DNA of 64,000 nucleotides from the NCBI RefSeq assembly GCF_010894435.1, contig NZ_JAAIXZ010000004.1, forward strand, positions 544,300 through 608,299. The letters are read 5' to 3'. The first letter of the stretch is position 1; every line of letters begins with the position of its first letter. Positions 25,817-34,900 of this stretch are shown here, piece after piece. The notes beneath the pieces are model-generated. The model worked only from the letters and a program-made list of their open reading frames with translations. It did not search any database and had not been told where the DNA came from. The translations under genes were made by a program, and so were the position numbers. Source of the DNA: Pyxidicoccus trucidator (GTDB lineage Bacteria > Myxococcota > Myxococcia > Myxococcales > Myxococcaceae).

Positions 25817-27151
25817 CTACGCGTCCGAGCGCCGCCGGCCGCGGCGCCACAAGGTGAGGGTCGAGAGAAGTACCAGGGCGGGCGCCGCATTCCCGGACGC
25901 AGCGCCGCAGCCACCAGACTTCGCGGGCGGTGACGGCGCGGGCTCCGGAGTCCCCGCGTCGGGCGTGCCCGCGTCCACCGGCGGTGGCGGTGGCGGTGGC
26001 GGTGGCTCCTCCACGCCGCCGTCCGGGTACGGCTCCGCGCCGAGCTGGTCCGCGAGCGACGGCCACAGCGCCGGGCAGATGCTCCGCACCGGCGTGCCCG
26101 CGGGGCAGTGCTGGGTGCCCTGGATGCCGTAGAGGGTGAACAGGGGCTCCCAGGTGGTGCCCTCGTCGGGGCTGCGCGCCAGCGCCCAGTCGTGCAGCCA
26201 CGTGGAGCCGCAGGCGTAGAGCGTGCTCCCCGTGCGCAGCACGCACGCGTTGCCGGTGGGCAGCGGCTGCTTCTCCAGCGGGCCGGCGCGGGGGCCGCGG
26301 AAGAAGAAGTTGAGGGTGCCCACCCAGACGGTGGTGCCGTCGGCGGACAGCTCCATGTTGATGAAGACGTCGTCCAGCGCGTGCACCTGCGTCAGCGTGC
26401 GGCCGCCGTCGTCGCTGCGCAGCAGGTGCGTGTAGCCCTGCGCGGACACCCGCACCCACACCGCGTCCGCCGAGGCGGGGTCCACCGCCGTCACCACCAG
26501 GTCATACGGCCGCAGCAGCCCCGGCAGCGTGTGGGGGAGCTCCGTCCAGGTGGCGCCCGCGTCGTCGCTGCGGAAGAGGAGCAGCCGGCCCGCCTCCTCG
26601 CCGGAGGCGTAGATGCGCCTCGGGTCCACGGGCGAGACGCGCACGGTGTTGAGCACCAGGCCCACGCGCAGCAGCGGGGTGGGCTCCCACGTCTCGCCCC
26701 CATCCCCCGAGCGGTATACCCCGTTGGCCAGCCCCGTCCGTCCGGTGACGGCATAGAGGATGCGGTCATCGGTGGGGTGTGCCGCGAGTCCCGCCACCCA
26801 GTTGCTCTTGAAGTAGGGGTGCGTGTTCCAGCTGCACCCACCGTCGGGCGAGCGCAGCAGCGCGCTGCCGGTGGCGGCGATGATGTCCCCGGCCTCGCGC
26901 CACAGGAAGGACTCGGGGCGCCAGCCGCCGTAGCCCATGGCGTCCGGGCATATCCACCGCCACGACTGGCCGCTGTCGCGCGAAATCACCGCGCCGAACG
27001 TCGCGCCCACGAAGAAGTCCTCGGGGTGGCCGCGGCGCACGGTGACGTTGGACGTCTCCGGCAGGCCCGCGTGCGCGTGCGCGGCCGAAGCGGTGCCCAG
27101 GGCCAGCAGCGAGGCGAGGACTCTCCCTGTAACCGTGTTGCGAGAATCCAT
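25817..27151 (-). CDS. BNR/sortilin-like repeat protein with MYXO-CTERM-type anchor
   Basis: The first gene of the operon encodes 444 residues. A Sec signal (to about 27) is followed by a propeller built of Asp-box/BNR repeats (SRDSGQSW, SPDGGCSW, SGDGGETW, SDDAGATW, SDDGGRTL, SPDEGTTW). A Pro/Asp/Ala/Gly-rich linker (poly-Pro, then DAGTPDAGTPE) leads to a tail GGCGAASGNAAPALVLLS then WRRGRRR. The Cys-Gly plus hydrophobic helix plus Arg cluster is the MYXO-CTERM sorting signal, so the protein is expected to be sorted to the outer surface. BNR propellers occur in sialidases and in photosystem assembly factors; no catalytic set is evident here. Confidence 0.85.
   Translation of the reverse strand: MDSRNTVTGRVLASLLALGTASAAHAHAGLPETSNVTVRRGHPEDFFVGATFGAVISRDSGQSWRWICPDAMGYGGWRPESFLWREAGDIIAATGSALLRSPDGGCSWNTHPYFKSNWVAGLAAHPTDDRILYAVTGRTGLANGVYRSGDGGETWEPTPLLRVGLVLNTVRVSPVDPRRIYASGEEAGRLLLFRSDDAGATWTELPHTLPGLLRPYDLVVTAVDPASADAVWVRVSAQGYTHLLRSDDGGRTLTQVHALDDVFINMELSADGTTVWVGTLNFFFRGPRAGPLEKQPLPTGNACVLRTGSTLYACGSTWLHDWALARSPDEGTTWEPLFTLYGIQGTQHCPAGTPVRSICPALWPSLADQLGAEPYPDGGVEEPPPPPPPPPVDAGTPDAGTPEPAPSPPAKSGGCGAASGNAAPALVLLSTLTLWRRGRRRSDA
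25979..26008. repeat. GGTGGC microsatellite (poly-Pro coding)
   Basis: About five tandem GGTGGC units encode a run of nine prolines on the minus strand in the linker before the MYXO-CTERM tail. It is length-variable by nature and in frame. Confidence 0.7.
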
Positions 27152-27347
27152 CTCCAAGACTCCAAGGAAGGTGCCGGCCCCGGGCACCACGATAACGCTC
27201 CCCGCGCCCGGGCATAGCGGTCAGCGTGCACGAAGGTCGCGATATGCGCGCGCTCCCCCGCTCGTTCACCGGAGGAGCAGGAAGGACGGACCGCGCGGCC
27301 GGGCGTGGCCCCTGGAGCTCGCAATCACCATTGGGAGGAAGGTCGCG
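27152..27347. promoter_or_regulatory. Divergent promoter region of the BNR operon and the LVIVD gene
   Basis: A 196-base spacer between two divergent starts; both promoters should be here. I see no clear promoter motif. Confidence 0.35.
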
Positions 27348-28952
27348 ATGAAGTCGTGGATGCGAAGCGCGTGGGGCGTGGTGCTGACCGGAGTGCTGGG
27401 CGTGACGGCGGGGTGCTCGGGTGAGCTGGTGACACCTGAGACGGTGAGGCCGGAAGTGAAGCCCTGGGTGGTGGACGGCCCGGACTGGGAGCACACGGGG
27501 CGCCTGGCCGGGTGCAAGCCGGCGGCGGACACCCAGGCCCCGTGCGGCGCCTATGAGTCCTTCGACCTGTCCGCCTGCAATGTCGCCTCGCTGGGCAGCG
27601 TCAAGGGGGCCGGCGTCTACACCGCGCACGTGGTGTTGGACCCGGACACGGCGGAGCCAGACGCCTTCCCGTCCGCGATGCGGGTGAGTACGGACGGCGG
27701 CGTCTCCAACTTCGGCAACGTCGTCTTCAGCGAGCAGCAATTGGAGGACAACCGCTTCTACCTGGCGGTGACGGCGAACCTTCCGAACGGAGTCTCGTCG
27801 GCGGCGGTGGTGGTGGGGTGCGAGGCCAGCGCGGACGGGCTCACGCTGAAGGGCTGCTACCAGCATTGTCGCAACGGGAAGAACCTCTTCGCCGGCACCT
27901 TCGAGGCCGCGCGCTCGGAGCGCAGGGCGGGGGAGCCCGAGGGCTCCGGAATGGCGCTGCTGTCGGAGTCGCAGGTGGGCCCGGGGACCGCCGCGGACGT
28001 GTACGTGACGAAGGGGCATGCCTACGTCGTGTCCGTGCCGCTGGGCGCGCGGCCCGGGGGGCTGACGGTGCTCGACGTGAGTGACGCGCGTGCGCCGGTG
28101 GTGCGCAAGTCCATTGTCTTCCCGCAGGACAACTACTGGAACGGCGTCTGGGCGAAGGACGACGCGCTGTACGTGGCGAGCGCCGACTCGGGCCTGCTCG
28201 TCTTCGACATCTCCCAGCCGGCGGACCCCCAGTTCCTGCGCTCGCTGCCCGGGGACGAGGGGCCCATCGACGTGCACACCGTCATCGTCGAGGGGGACCG
28301 GCTGTACGCCATGTCGCCGTACCCCAACGCGGAGACGCTCATCTTCGACGTGAAGGACGCGAAGGCGCCCCGCCTGCTCACCCGCTACACCGTGACGGGG
28401 GTGGACCCGTCCCGCGGCGACCAGTTCCCGCATGACGCCTTCCCCTTCGAGGAGCGGCTCTACATCAGCCACTGGCGCGCCGGTTACATCATCGCGGACG
28501 TGACGGACGCCGAGGCCGTGGAGCAGGTGGGGCAGTACGTCTACCGGCGCTCCACCAGCCACACCAGCCGGGTGATGCGCCAGGGCAGCCGGCTCATCGC
28601 CTTCGAGGGCGGCGAGGACTGGGGCGCGCACCTGCGCGTGCTGGACGTGACGGACGTGACGGAGCCGCGCCTGCTCGGCGAGTACCGGCTGCGGCCGGGC
28701 ATCTCCATCCACAACATGGAGCTGAAGGGCCACCGGCTGTACCTCAGCCACTACCAGGAGGGCGTGCGCGTGCTGGACGTGACGGTGCCCTGGCTCCCCC
28801 GTGAGGTGGGCTACTACAACACCTTCCAGCCGGACCACCCGAAGACGGGCCGGTCCTTCTACGAGGGCGCCATCGGCATCCGCGTGCCGGGGGACGGCCA
28901 CGTGTACGTCATCGACACCGCTCGCGGCCTGCTCATCTTCCCCGAGGTCTGA
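27348..28952 (+). CDS. LVIVD-repeat beta-propeller lipoprotein
   Basis: The 534-residue protein has a lipobox (VTAGC, residue 23) followed by a Cys-rich N-terminal domain (paired Cys within about 175 residues, including the CYQHC segment) and then LVIVD-type propeller blades: GGLTVLDVSDARAP, GLLVFDISQPADP, ETLIFDVKDAKAP, GYIIADVTDAEAV, HLRVLDVTDVTEP, GVRVLDVTVPWLP. LVIVD proteins are exported and usually of unknown function. ATG at 27348 has GGGAGG upstream. It is divergent from the BNR/cytochrome operon and may take part in the same surface process. Confidence 0.85.
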   Translation: MKSWMRSAWGVVLTGVLGVTAGCSGELVTPETVRPEVKPWVVDGPDWEHTGRLAGCKPAADTQAPCGAYESFDLSACNVASLGSVKGAGVYTAHVVLDPDTAEPDAFPSAMRVSTDGGVSNFGNVVFSEQQLEDNRFYLAVTANLPNGVSSAAVVVGCEASADGLTLKGCYQHCRNGKNLFAGTFEAARSERRAGEPEGSGMALLSESQVGPGTAADVYVTKGHAYVVSVPLGARPGGLTVLDVSDARAPVVRKSIVFPQDNYWNGVWAKDDALYVASADSGLLVFDISQPADPQFLRSLPGDEGPIDVHTVIVEGDRLYAMSPYPNAETLIFDVKDAKAPRLLTRYTVTGVDPSRGDQFPHDAFPFEERLYISHWRAGYIIADVTDAEAVEQVGQYVYRRSTSHTSRVMRQGSRLIAFEGGEDWGAHLRVLDVTDVTEPRLLGEYRLRPGISIHNMELKGHRLYLSHYQEGVRVLDVTVPWLPREVGYYNTFQPDHPKTGRSFYEGAIGIRVPGDGHVYVIDTARGLLIFPEV

Positions 28953-28996
28953 GCGGCGCCAGGGGGTGTTTGGAAGGTTGTCCAGCCGTCACAACC

Positions 28997-29018
28997 CCTG
29001 GGGCCAGTCCGCCCCGGG
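28997..29018 (+). terminator. Hairpin terminator after the LVIVD gene
   Basis: CCTGGGGC/GCCCCGGG forms an 8-bp stem (one T-G pair) with a 6-base loop, 44 bases downstream of the stop. Confidence 0.45.
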
Positions 29019-29142
29019 GGTGGTGTGTGCCGCGCGCGGGGCTCGCCTCCCTCCCTCCGGTCTGCTACGGACGCGGGGATATCCGGCACGTGGGCCGCTC
29101 CCGGGGAGCGCTCCCGTGGATGTCTTCGGGGGAGTGCGAGAC

Positions 29143-30342
29143 ATGGCGGGGTCCACCTTGGAGCCCAGGCTCATCGACGTCGGTGCGGGGCGAGGCGATG
29201 TGCCCGCCGGAAGCGCCACGCGTGCCGTCTGGGATGCGGTCATGCAGGGCGCGGTGGACGTGGCCGTCCGGGCCTACGAGGACCTGGCGGCTCCGCAGCG
29301 GGAGCGCGTCCTGGAGGAGTCCTCGAGCATGCCCGGACCGACGCGCTCCTCGCTGGTGGACGTGCTGCGGCGGGCGCGCGACTTCGCGGGCGCCGCGCGG
29401 CTGCTGGAGGCGGACGGGGCGCACGCGCAGGCCGCGCCCCTCCATGAGCAGTCGGGAGCGCTGCGGCAGGCGGCGGAGGCGTGGCTGCGCGCCGGAGAGC
29501 GGGGCCGTGCGGCGTCGGCCTTCGAGCGCGCGGGCGCCCTGGAGCGCGCGCTGGAGCTGTACCAGGCGCTGGACGCGCGCGAGTCCATGGCCCAGTGCCT
29601 CACCCGGCTGCAGCGGCTCCTGGAGGCAGCGGCGGTGTACCGCGAGCTGGGCAACGCGCACGCGGAGCTGGAGTTGCTGCGCGCGGTGCCACCCGGGCAC
29701 CCGCGGCGGCGCGAGGCGGTGCTGCGGATGAGCGCGCTGCTGGACGCGCAGGGAGACTCGTGGCGGGCGCTGGTGCTGCTGGCGGACGCCCTGCGCGAGT
29801 CCCCGCAGGCGCACGATGACGGCGCGCTCCAGGCGGAGCAGGCGCGGCTGCTCCGGCAGCTGGGGCTGGACGCGGCGCCGACGGAGCCGGAGCGTGTCCC
29901 CACGCCCGCGCCGCCGCCGGACGGCTACGAGTACCTCAAGGCCATCCCCATCTTCGGGGAGCTGCCCATGGAGGACATGAAGGACCTGTTCCGCATGGCG
30001 CAGCAGGTGCTCATCCCCGAGGACACCACGGTGCTGGAGAAGGGCGCGCGGGGCACGGGGCTGCTGGTGCTGCTGGATGGGACGGTGGACGTGTACAGCG
30101 GCTCGGGGCATGAGGCGCGGCGGCTCAACACGCTGGGGCCGGGCGCGTTCCTGGGCGAAATCTCGCTCATCCTGGACGGGCCCACGTCCGCGCGCGTGCG
30201 CTCTCGCACGGCGGTGCGGGCGCTGCGGGTGACACGGGTGGACTTCCAGCACTACCTGGAGACGCACGAGGCCGCCGCGCTGCGCATCTATCGGCTCTTC
30301 ACGGAGAACCTCGCGGAGCGCGTGCGCGCGCTGAGCGCGTAG
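29143..30342 (+). CDS. TPR-like helical protein with C-terminal cyclic-nucleotide-binding domain
   Basis: This 399-residue cytosolic protein has a helical repeat region (about 75-235; motifs like ALERALELYQALDARESMAQ) and a C-terminal cyclic-nucleotide-binding (CNB) domain (about 265-395). The phosphate cassette reads FLGEISLILDGPTSARV; in cAMP-binding family members the Pro-Arg-Ser/Ala-Ala-Thr segment has an Arg contacting the phosphate, which is Thr here. No output domain (kinase, HTH) follows. It is followed directly by a second CNB protein, 12 bases away, as an operon. The ATG at 29143 has GGGGGAG upstream. Confidence 0.82.
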   Translation: MAGSTLEPRLIDVGAGRGDVPAGSATRAVWDAVMQGAVDVAVRAYEDLAAPQRERVLEESSSMPGPTRSSLVDVLRRARDFAGAARLLEADGAHAQAAPLHEQSGALRQAAEAWLRAGERGRAASAFERAGALERALELYQALDARESMAQCLTRLQRLLEAAAVYRELGNAHAELELLRAVPPGHPRRREAVLRMSALLDAQGDSWRALVLLADALRESPQAHDDGALQAEQARLLRQLGLDAAPTEPERVPTPAPPPDGYEYLKAIPIFGELPMEDMKDLFRMAQQVLIPEDTTVLEKGARGTGLLVLLDGTVDVYSGSGHEARRLNTLGPGAFLGEISLILDGPTSARVRSRTAVRALRVTRVDFQHYLETHEAAALRIYRLFTENLAERVRALSA

Positions 30343-30354
30343 GTGGAGGCGGCC

Positions 30355-31593
30355 ATGGCGGACACGCGCGGCGTGAGCAGGGAGCGGGCCGTCCAGCTCG
30401 CCAGTGAGGGGAAGCTGGAGGCCGCGCTGGCCGAGTACCAGGGCGTGGCGAAGGCCTCCCCGGACGACGCGGACGTCCGCCAGAAGGTGGCGGAGCTGCA
30501 GGAGTGGTTGGGCCATCAGTCGGAGGCGGCGACGGCGTACGAGGCCGCCGCGCTGGCCTGGGCGAAGAGCCATCAACCCCTGCGCGCCGTGGCCGCGTGT
30601 GTCGCCCTGTCCCGGCTGGGTGCGTCCTCCACCGCGAAGGGCCACACCGCCCGGGCCCTGGCCGAGCGCTTCGCCCTGGCACCCATGGCCGCGGCGGCTT
30701 CGTCGGGTGCGGCGGCCGCGCCGGGGACCATGGCGCCGGTGCCGGACGCCGAGGCGCCGGGCGCGCTGCCCATCCTCTCGCACCTGAGCCGCGAGGCCTT
30801 CGTCGCGCTGCTGGAGGTGCTGGACGTGCGCGCCTTCTTCCCGGGGCAGGCGGTGGTGGAGGAGGGGACGCAGGGCGCGTCCATGTTCGCCATGGTGGAG
30901 GGCCGGGCGGACGTGCTGCGCACGCTGGAGGGCGGCGAGCGCAAGTCGGCGGGCACGGTGGCGCCGGGGGACTTCTTCGGAGAGCTGGCGCTCGTCTCGC
31001 AGGGGCCCCGGCTGGCCACGGTGGTGGCCACGGAGCGGGCCGTGCTGCTGGAGCTGACGCGCGAGCGCATGGAGGCGGTGGCCGTGCGCTACCCCCAGGT
31101 GGGCGCCGTGGTGGAGGCCTTCTACCGGCGGCGCATGGTGGAGAACCTGCTGCGCAGCAACCCGCTGCTCAGCAAGCTGACGCCGGAGCAGAAGGCCGCC
31201 GTGTCCCGCGACTTCCAGCTGCGCACGGTGAGCGCGGGCGAGGCGCTGCTGACGCAGGGCCAGCCCGGGGACGCCTTCTACGTGGTGCTGCGCGGGCGGT
31301 GCACGCCCTGGCTGGAGCAGCCCTTCGGACGGCGGGTGGCGCTGGCGGAGCTGCGTGAGGGAGACGTCTTCGGCGAAATCTCCCTGCTGCTGGACAAGCC
31401 CGTGTCCGCCACGGTGTGCGCGGACGTGGAGGGGGTGATGCTGCGCCTGGAGCGCGCCGCCTTCGAGAAGCACCTCCTCAGCCAGCCCGGCCTCAAGGGC
31501 ATGCTGATGCGCATGGGCACCGAGCGCCTGCAGCGCACGGCGCAGGCGCTGGCCTCCGGCCGCGTGCTGCACGACGGCGATTTGCGCGTCTGA
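30355..31593 (+). CDS. Protein with two cyclic-nucleotide-binding domains
   Basis: The 412-residue protein has a short helical N-terminal part (TPR-like), an Ala/Pro-rich linker (about 115-135), then two CNB domains (about 140-265 and 275-395). The first has the canonical cassette FFGELALVSQGPRLATV with the phosphate-binding Arg; the second reads FGEISLLLDKPVSATV with Val instead of Arg and so may not bind cNMP. ATG at 30355 is preferred over GTG 30343 because GGAGG is 5 bases upstream of it. It is co-transcribed with the preceding gene. Myxobacteria use cAMP/cGMP in development, but no target is indicated. Confidence 0.85.
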   Translation: MADTRGVSRERAVQLASEGKLEAALAEYQGVAKASPDDADVRQKVAELQEWLGHQSEAATAYEAAALAWAKSHQPLRAVAACVALSRLGASSTAKGHTARALAERFALAPMAAAASSGAAAAPGTMAPVPDAEAPGALPILSHLSREAFVALLEVLDVRAFFPGQAVVEEGTQGASMFAMVEGRADVLRTLEGGERKSAGTVAPGDFFGELALVSQGPRLATVVATERAVLLELTRERMEAVAVRYPQVGAVVEAFYRRRMVENLLRSNPLLSKLTPEQKAAVSRDFQLRTVSAGEALLTQGQPGDAFYVVLRGRCTPWLEQPFGRRVALAELREGDVFGEISLLLDKPVSATVCADVEGVMLRLERAAFEKHLLSQPGLKGMLMRMGTERLQRTAQALASGRVLHDGDLRV

Positions 31594-31998
31594 CGCGCGG
31601 CCCCTCCAGAAAACGAAACGCCCGGGCCCCCTGAGGGAGACCCGGGCGTGGGCACCGCCAGGGGCTCCCCAAATGGCGCGCACCCCGTCGGGCCGACCTC
31701 CGTCCCGTCCCGTCACGCCGCCGTCACGCTCGCTTGATACGGAGTGCGGGTGCCTGAAGGCCGCCGCATCAGGCCACGGCTTCGACGGCCTCTGGACAAG
31801 ACGCTTGCGGCTGGCGTGATTCCACGCACCAGCGAAGCCCTCACCAACTCCCCAAGCTCTCTGGAGCTGTACTCTTAGTGCGTCTGGAATAGGGCGGTTT
31901 GAAGTGGCGACACCTTCGGCACCCGGCGATGAGCGTCAGTCGTCAGGTGCCGACCGTGGCGGCTTCCGCCATCTCCGGATGATTCAACGAGGCAATTC
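31594..31998. other. Intergenic region upstream of the Tc/Rhs locus
   Basis: This 405-base stretch holds the left copy of the 45-bp terminator repeat near its start and the presumed promoter of the 31999 gene. I see no further gene, and no clear -35/-10 pair. Confidence 0.55.
31615..31659. repeat. Left copy of 45-bp terminator-like repeat
   Basis: GAAACGCCCGGGCC, then CCCTGAGGGAGA, then CCCGGGCGTGGGCACCGCC: outer arms ACGCCCGGG/CCCGGGCGT form a 9-bp stem with an inner CCCT/AGGG pair. It lies 21 bases after the CNB gene stop and recurs at 43578-43623 in the same orientation with a single 1-base difference. Confidence 0.8.
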
Positions 31999-34900
31999 AT
32001 GTCACGTCGTCCGTATCTGCGGTGGAGTGTTGCGCTGCTGATTGCGCTTGCGAGCGCCGCCTGCCAGCCCGAAGAGGAGGCCGCCTCTGAGATGGTGCTG
32101 GGGCAGGCCCGATTCGCGTCGGAAAACCAGAGCATCTGCGGCCCGGAGCAGATTTCCTGGCCCCTGCTTCCGGATGGAGGCGCGCCGCCCCAGAAGGAAG
32201 GGGTCTGCGAAGGTCCCTGGGAGTACACCAACTATAGCGTTTGCCATGCCAAGACGGTCAGCACCAGCTGCCCCATCTCGGGCTATGGCGAGAAGACCTG
32301 CACCTGGCCCAAGTTCTGCCGTCATCCGGACTTTGGTGTCCAGCAATACGAGCAGTCGTTGTTCACCGTGGGGATTACGCCGGATAGCCAGACCGTCCAG
32401 GAATGTGGCGAAGACAGTCACGGAAAACCGCACTGCTGGAATGAGACATATTATGACTGGCATGCCCCGTGTCTCAGGGCGGCCCAGGCGGAGAAGGCCA
32501 AGGTCGATGACCGCTATGAAGCAGGCGTTACGATATATTCATACGCGCCGAACAGCGTGAATAACACGTGTATGTTCTTGTTGACGGGACTGCCTCTCTA
32601 TAACGAGCGTTACGATGCGGCGCGCTGTGGAGTCACGCCCTACACGTGCCCGGACCCCGAGGCTCCCATCTATGCGGCATGTCGGCATCCCACTCATGGC
32701 CTGGCCGCGACCGTGGAGGAGTGCCATGCCGAGAATCCCACTGCAAGTCAGCTCGAGAGCCCGCGCAGGTACTCGACCCCCGGGCTGACCATCAACAACC
32801 TGCGAGCGCTTGCTTCACCCCGCGCGGTGCTCGAGGGCGCTGCCGGTCTCGCGCCGCGCTGCACCACTGCCAACGACCTGCAGATGCGCAACGCGACCGA
32901 GGTGCGGACGAAGTTCGACGCCCTCATGTCTCAATTGGCGGCATTGGAGGGTTGGGATTCCACGCCCGCAAGTGCTCCCGCCAATGTCAACCGTCCGGTG
33001 CTCCGCCAGCAGGTGGTGGACAACGCCAAGCTGCTCTTCGAGTTGAAGGGGGGCCAGTTCGATGACGCGCCAGCCACCACGAGGACCGAGCAGGGGCTGG
33101 AGCTCTATGAAGCGTACCCGGAGCAGGGCTCCCTCAAGCTGACGCGCGTCGACCCGTCCGTGGACTTCTCCTGGGGGGAGCTTGCCCCCGTGCCGGAAGT
33201 CGGAGCGGACCACTTCGCGGTGCGCTGGACGGGCAAGGTGAAGCCGCGTTTCACGGAGACGTACACCTTCTACACCCAAAGTGACGATGGCGTCCGCCTG
33301 TGGGTCAACGGCGAGCTCGTCATCGGCAATTGGACCTTGCACGGGCTCACGGAGAATGTGGGCACCATCGCGTTGACGGCGGATGAGTCCTACGACGTCC
33401 GCATGGAGTTCTTCGACTACGGCAGTGTGGCCACCGCGAAGCTGCTGTGGTCCAGCGCGAGCCAGGCGAAGGAGGTCATCCCCTCTTCCCGGCTGGCGAC
33501 CGCCGGAGGCAGCCCCGGCCTCAAGGCGGAGTACTTCGACCACCGGCGTGTCGAGAGCTGCGGCAATCCGTGGATGCCCCCGGTGCCCGAAGCCACCTGT
33601 CCCGCCTCCGCGGACACCAACGGACTCTTCGCCCTGTGCCGGAAGCTGACGCTGGACCACGTGCCGCCCACCTCCGCGGCGCTGGTGCTCGGTCAATGCA
33701 TCGAGGCCATCACCCAGGCGCAGGCCAACGCCTGCACCCAGGGGCAGTACCAGGAGGCCTACGACAGCATGATTCTGCCCATGCTCAAGGGGCACCTGGT
33801 CGCTCCTCACGCGAAGCTGAGCCAGCCCGCGGCCCTGAACGAGGCCCTCCAGCGGAAGCTGGCGTACGTCGACCAGTGGTACCGCACCGCCCGTGCGCAG
33901 GTGTACGGCGGAGACCGGCTGGCCACGCCGCTCCAGCAGCGCGCGAGCCAGGTGCTGGGTGAGTTCTGGCGCGGCGCCTACATGTCCGAGCACCCCCTGG
34001 GCATGCGGGACGACGAGCTGGAGCTCCCCGTCGAGGCGGTAACGGCAGACGCCCTGCAGAGCCTCTCGGACGACTACCTGAAGGTGGACCGGGCCGTCCT
34101 GTCGGCCGCGTTCTCCAACCGGAGCAGTCCGGCGACGCCGCCCCTGACCTCGGCGCCCCTGGCCCTCGTCGTCGGCGATGCCCTGCGCGGCATGTCACAG
34201 CGGCTGGGCCAGGTCGCCGCCGGCCATGACCTCGCCTGCCGCTTCCGGGACTGCTCGGCGGGCAGGGTCTCCTCCGAGGTGAGCCAGCTCTGGCGGTTGA
34301 TGGGCACCCTCCCCGATGCGAGCTCGTTCACCACGCTGCTCGCGAGCTCCCCGAAGGTCAGCCCGGAGTGGCGCACCACGCTCGGACAGCTGAGCAGCCG
34401 CCATGATGTCCTGCGGCAGTCCATCGAGGATGGGCTCGGGCTCTCCCCGGGGACCTACCAGGCCGGGACGCTGGATGCGCGGGCCGCGGAGACCCATCCC
34501 GCCCTGCTCAAGGAGCTCGTGGAGCGGGTGAGGGATGCGCGCCAGCGAATCACCAGCTTCGACCAGACGGGCGTCTTCAGCCCCGCGCTGCGCAATGTCC
34601 TGCACACCGGCATGAACAGCGAGAAGCAGGCGGAGATCGACGCCAGGCTGAGCAACGCGCTGGATGACCTCACGTCCGCCATCAACGCGTACGAGTTCGG
34701 GCGCGAGGGTCTGGTGACGACGTATCTCCAGGAGATGCGCGCCGAGAGTGAGCAGGACCGGACGATGAACCTCATCCGGCAGCGCCTGTTGCGGATGACG
34801 CAGCTCGACACGGACCTCGCGGGAATGCGCCACAACGCCCGGACCGCCGACGCCCGCCAGGGCGAGTTCGTTCGCACCTTCGAGACGCTCGCGAGCCTGC

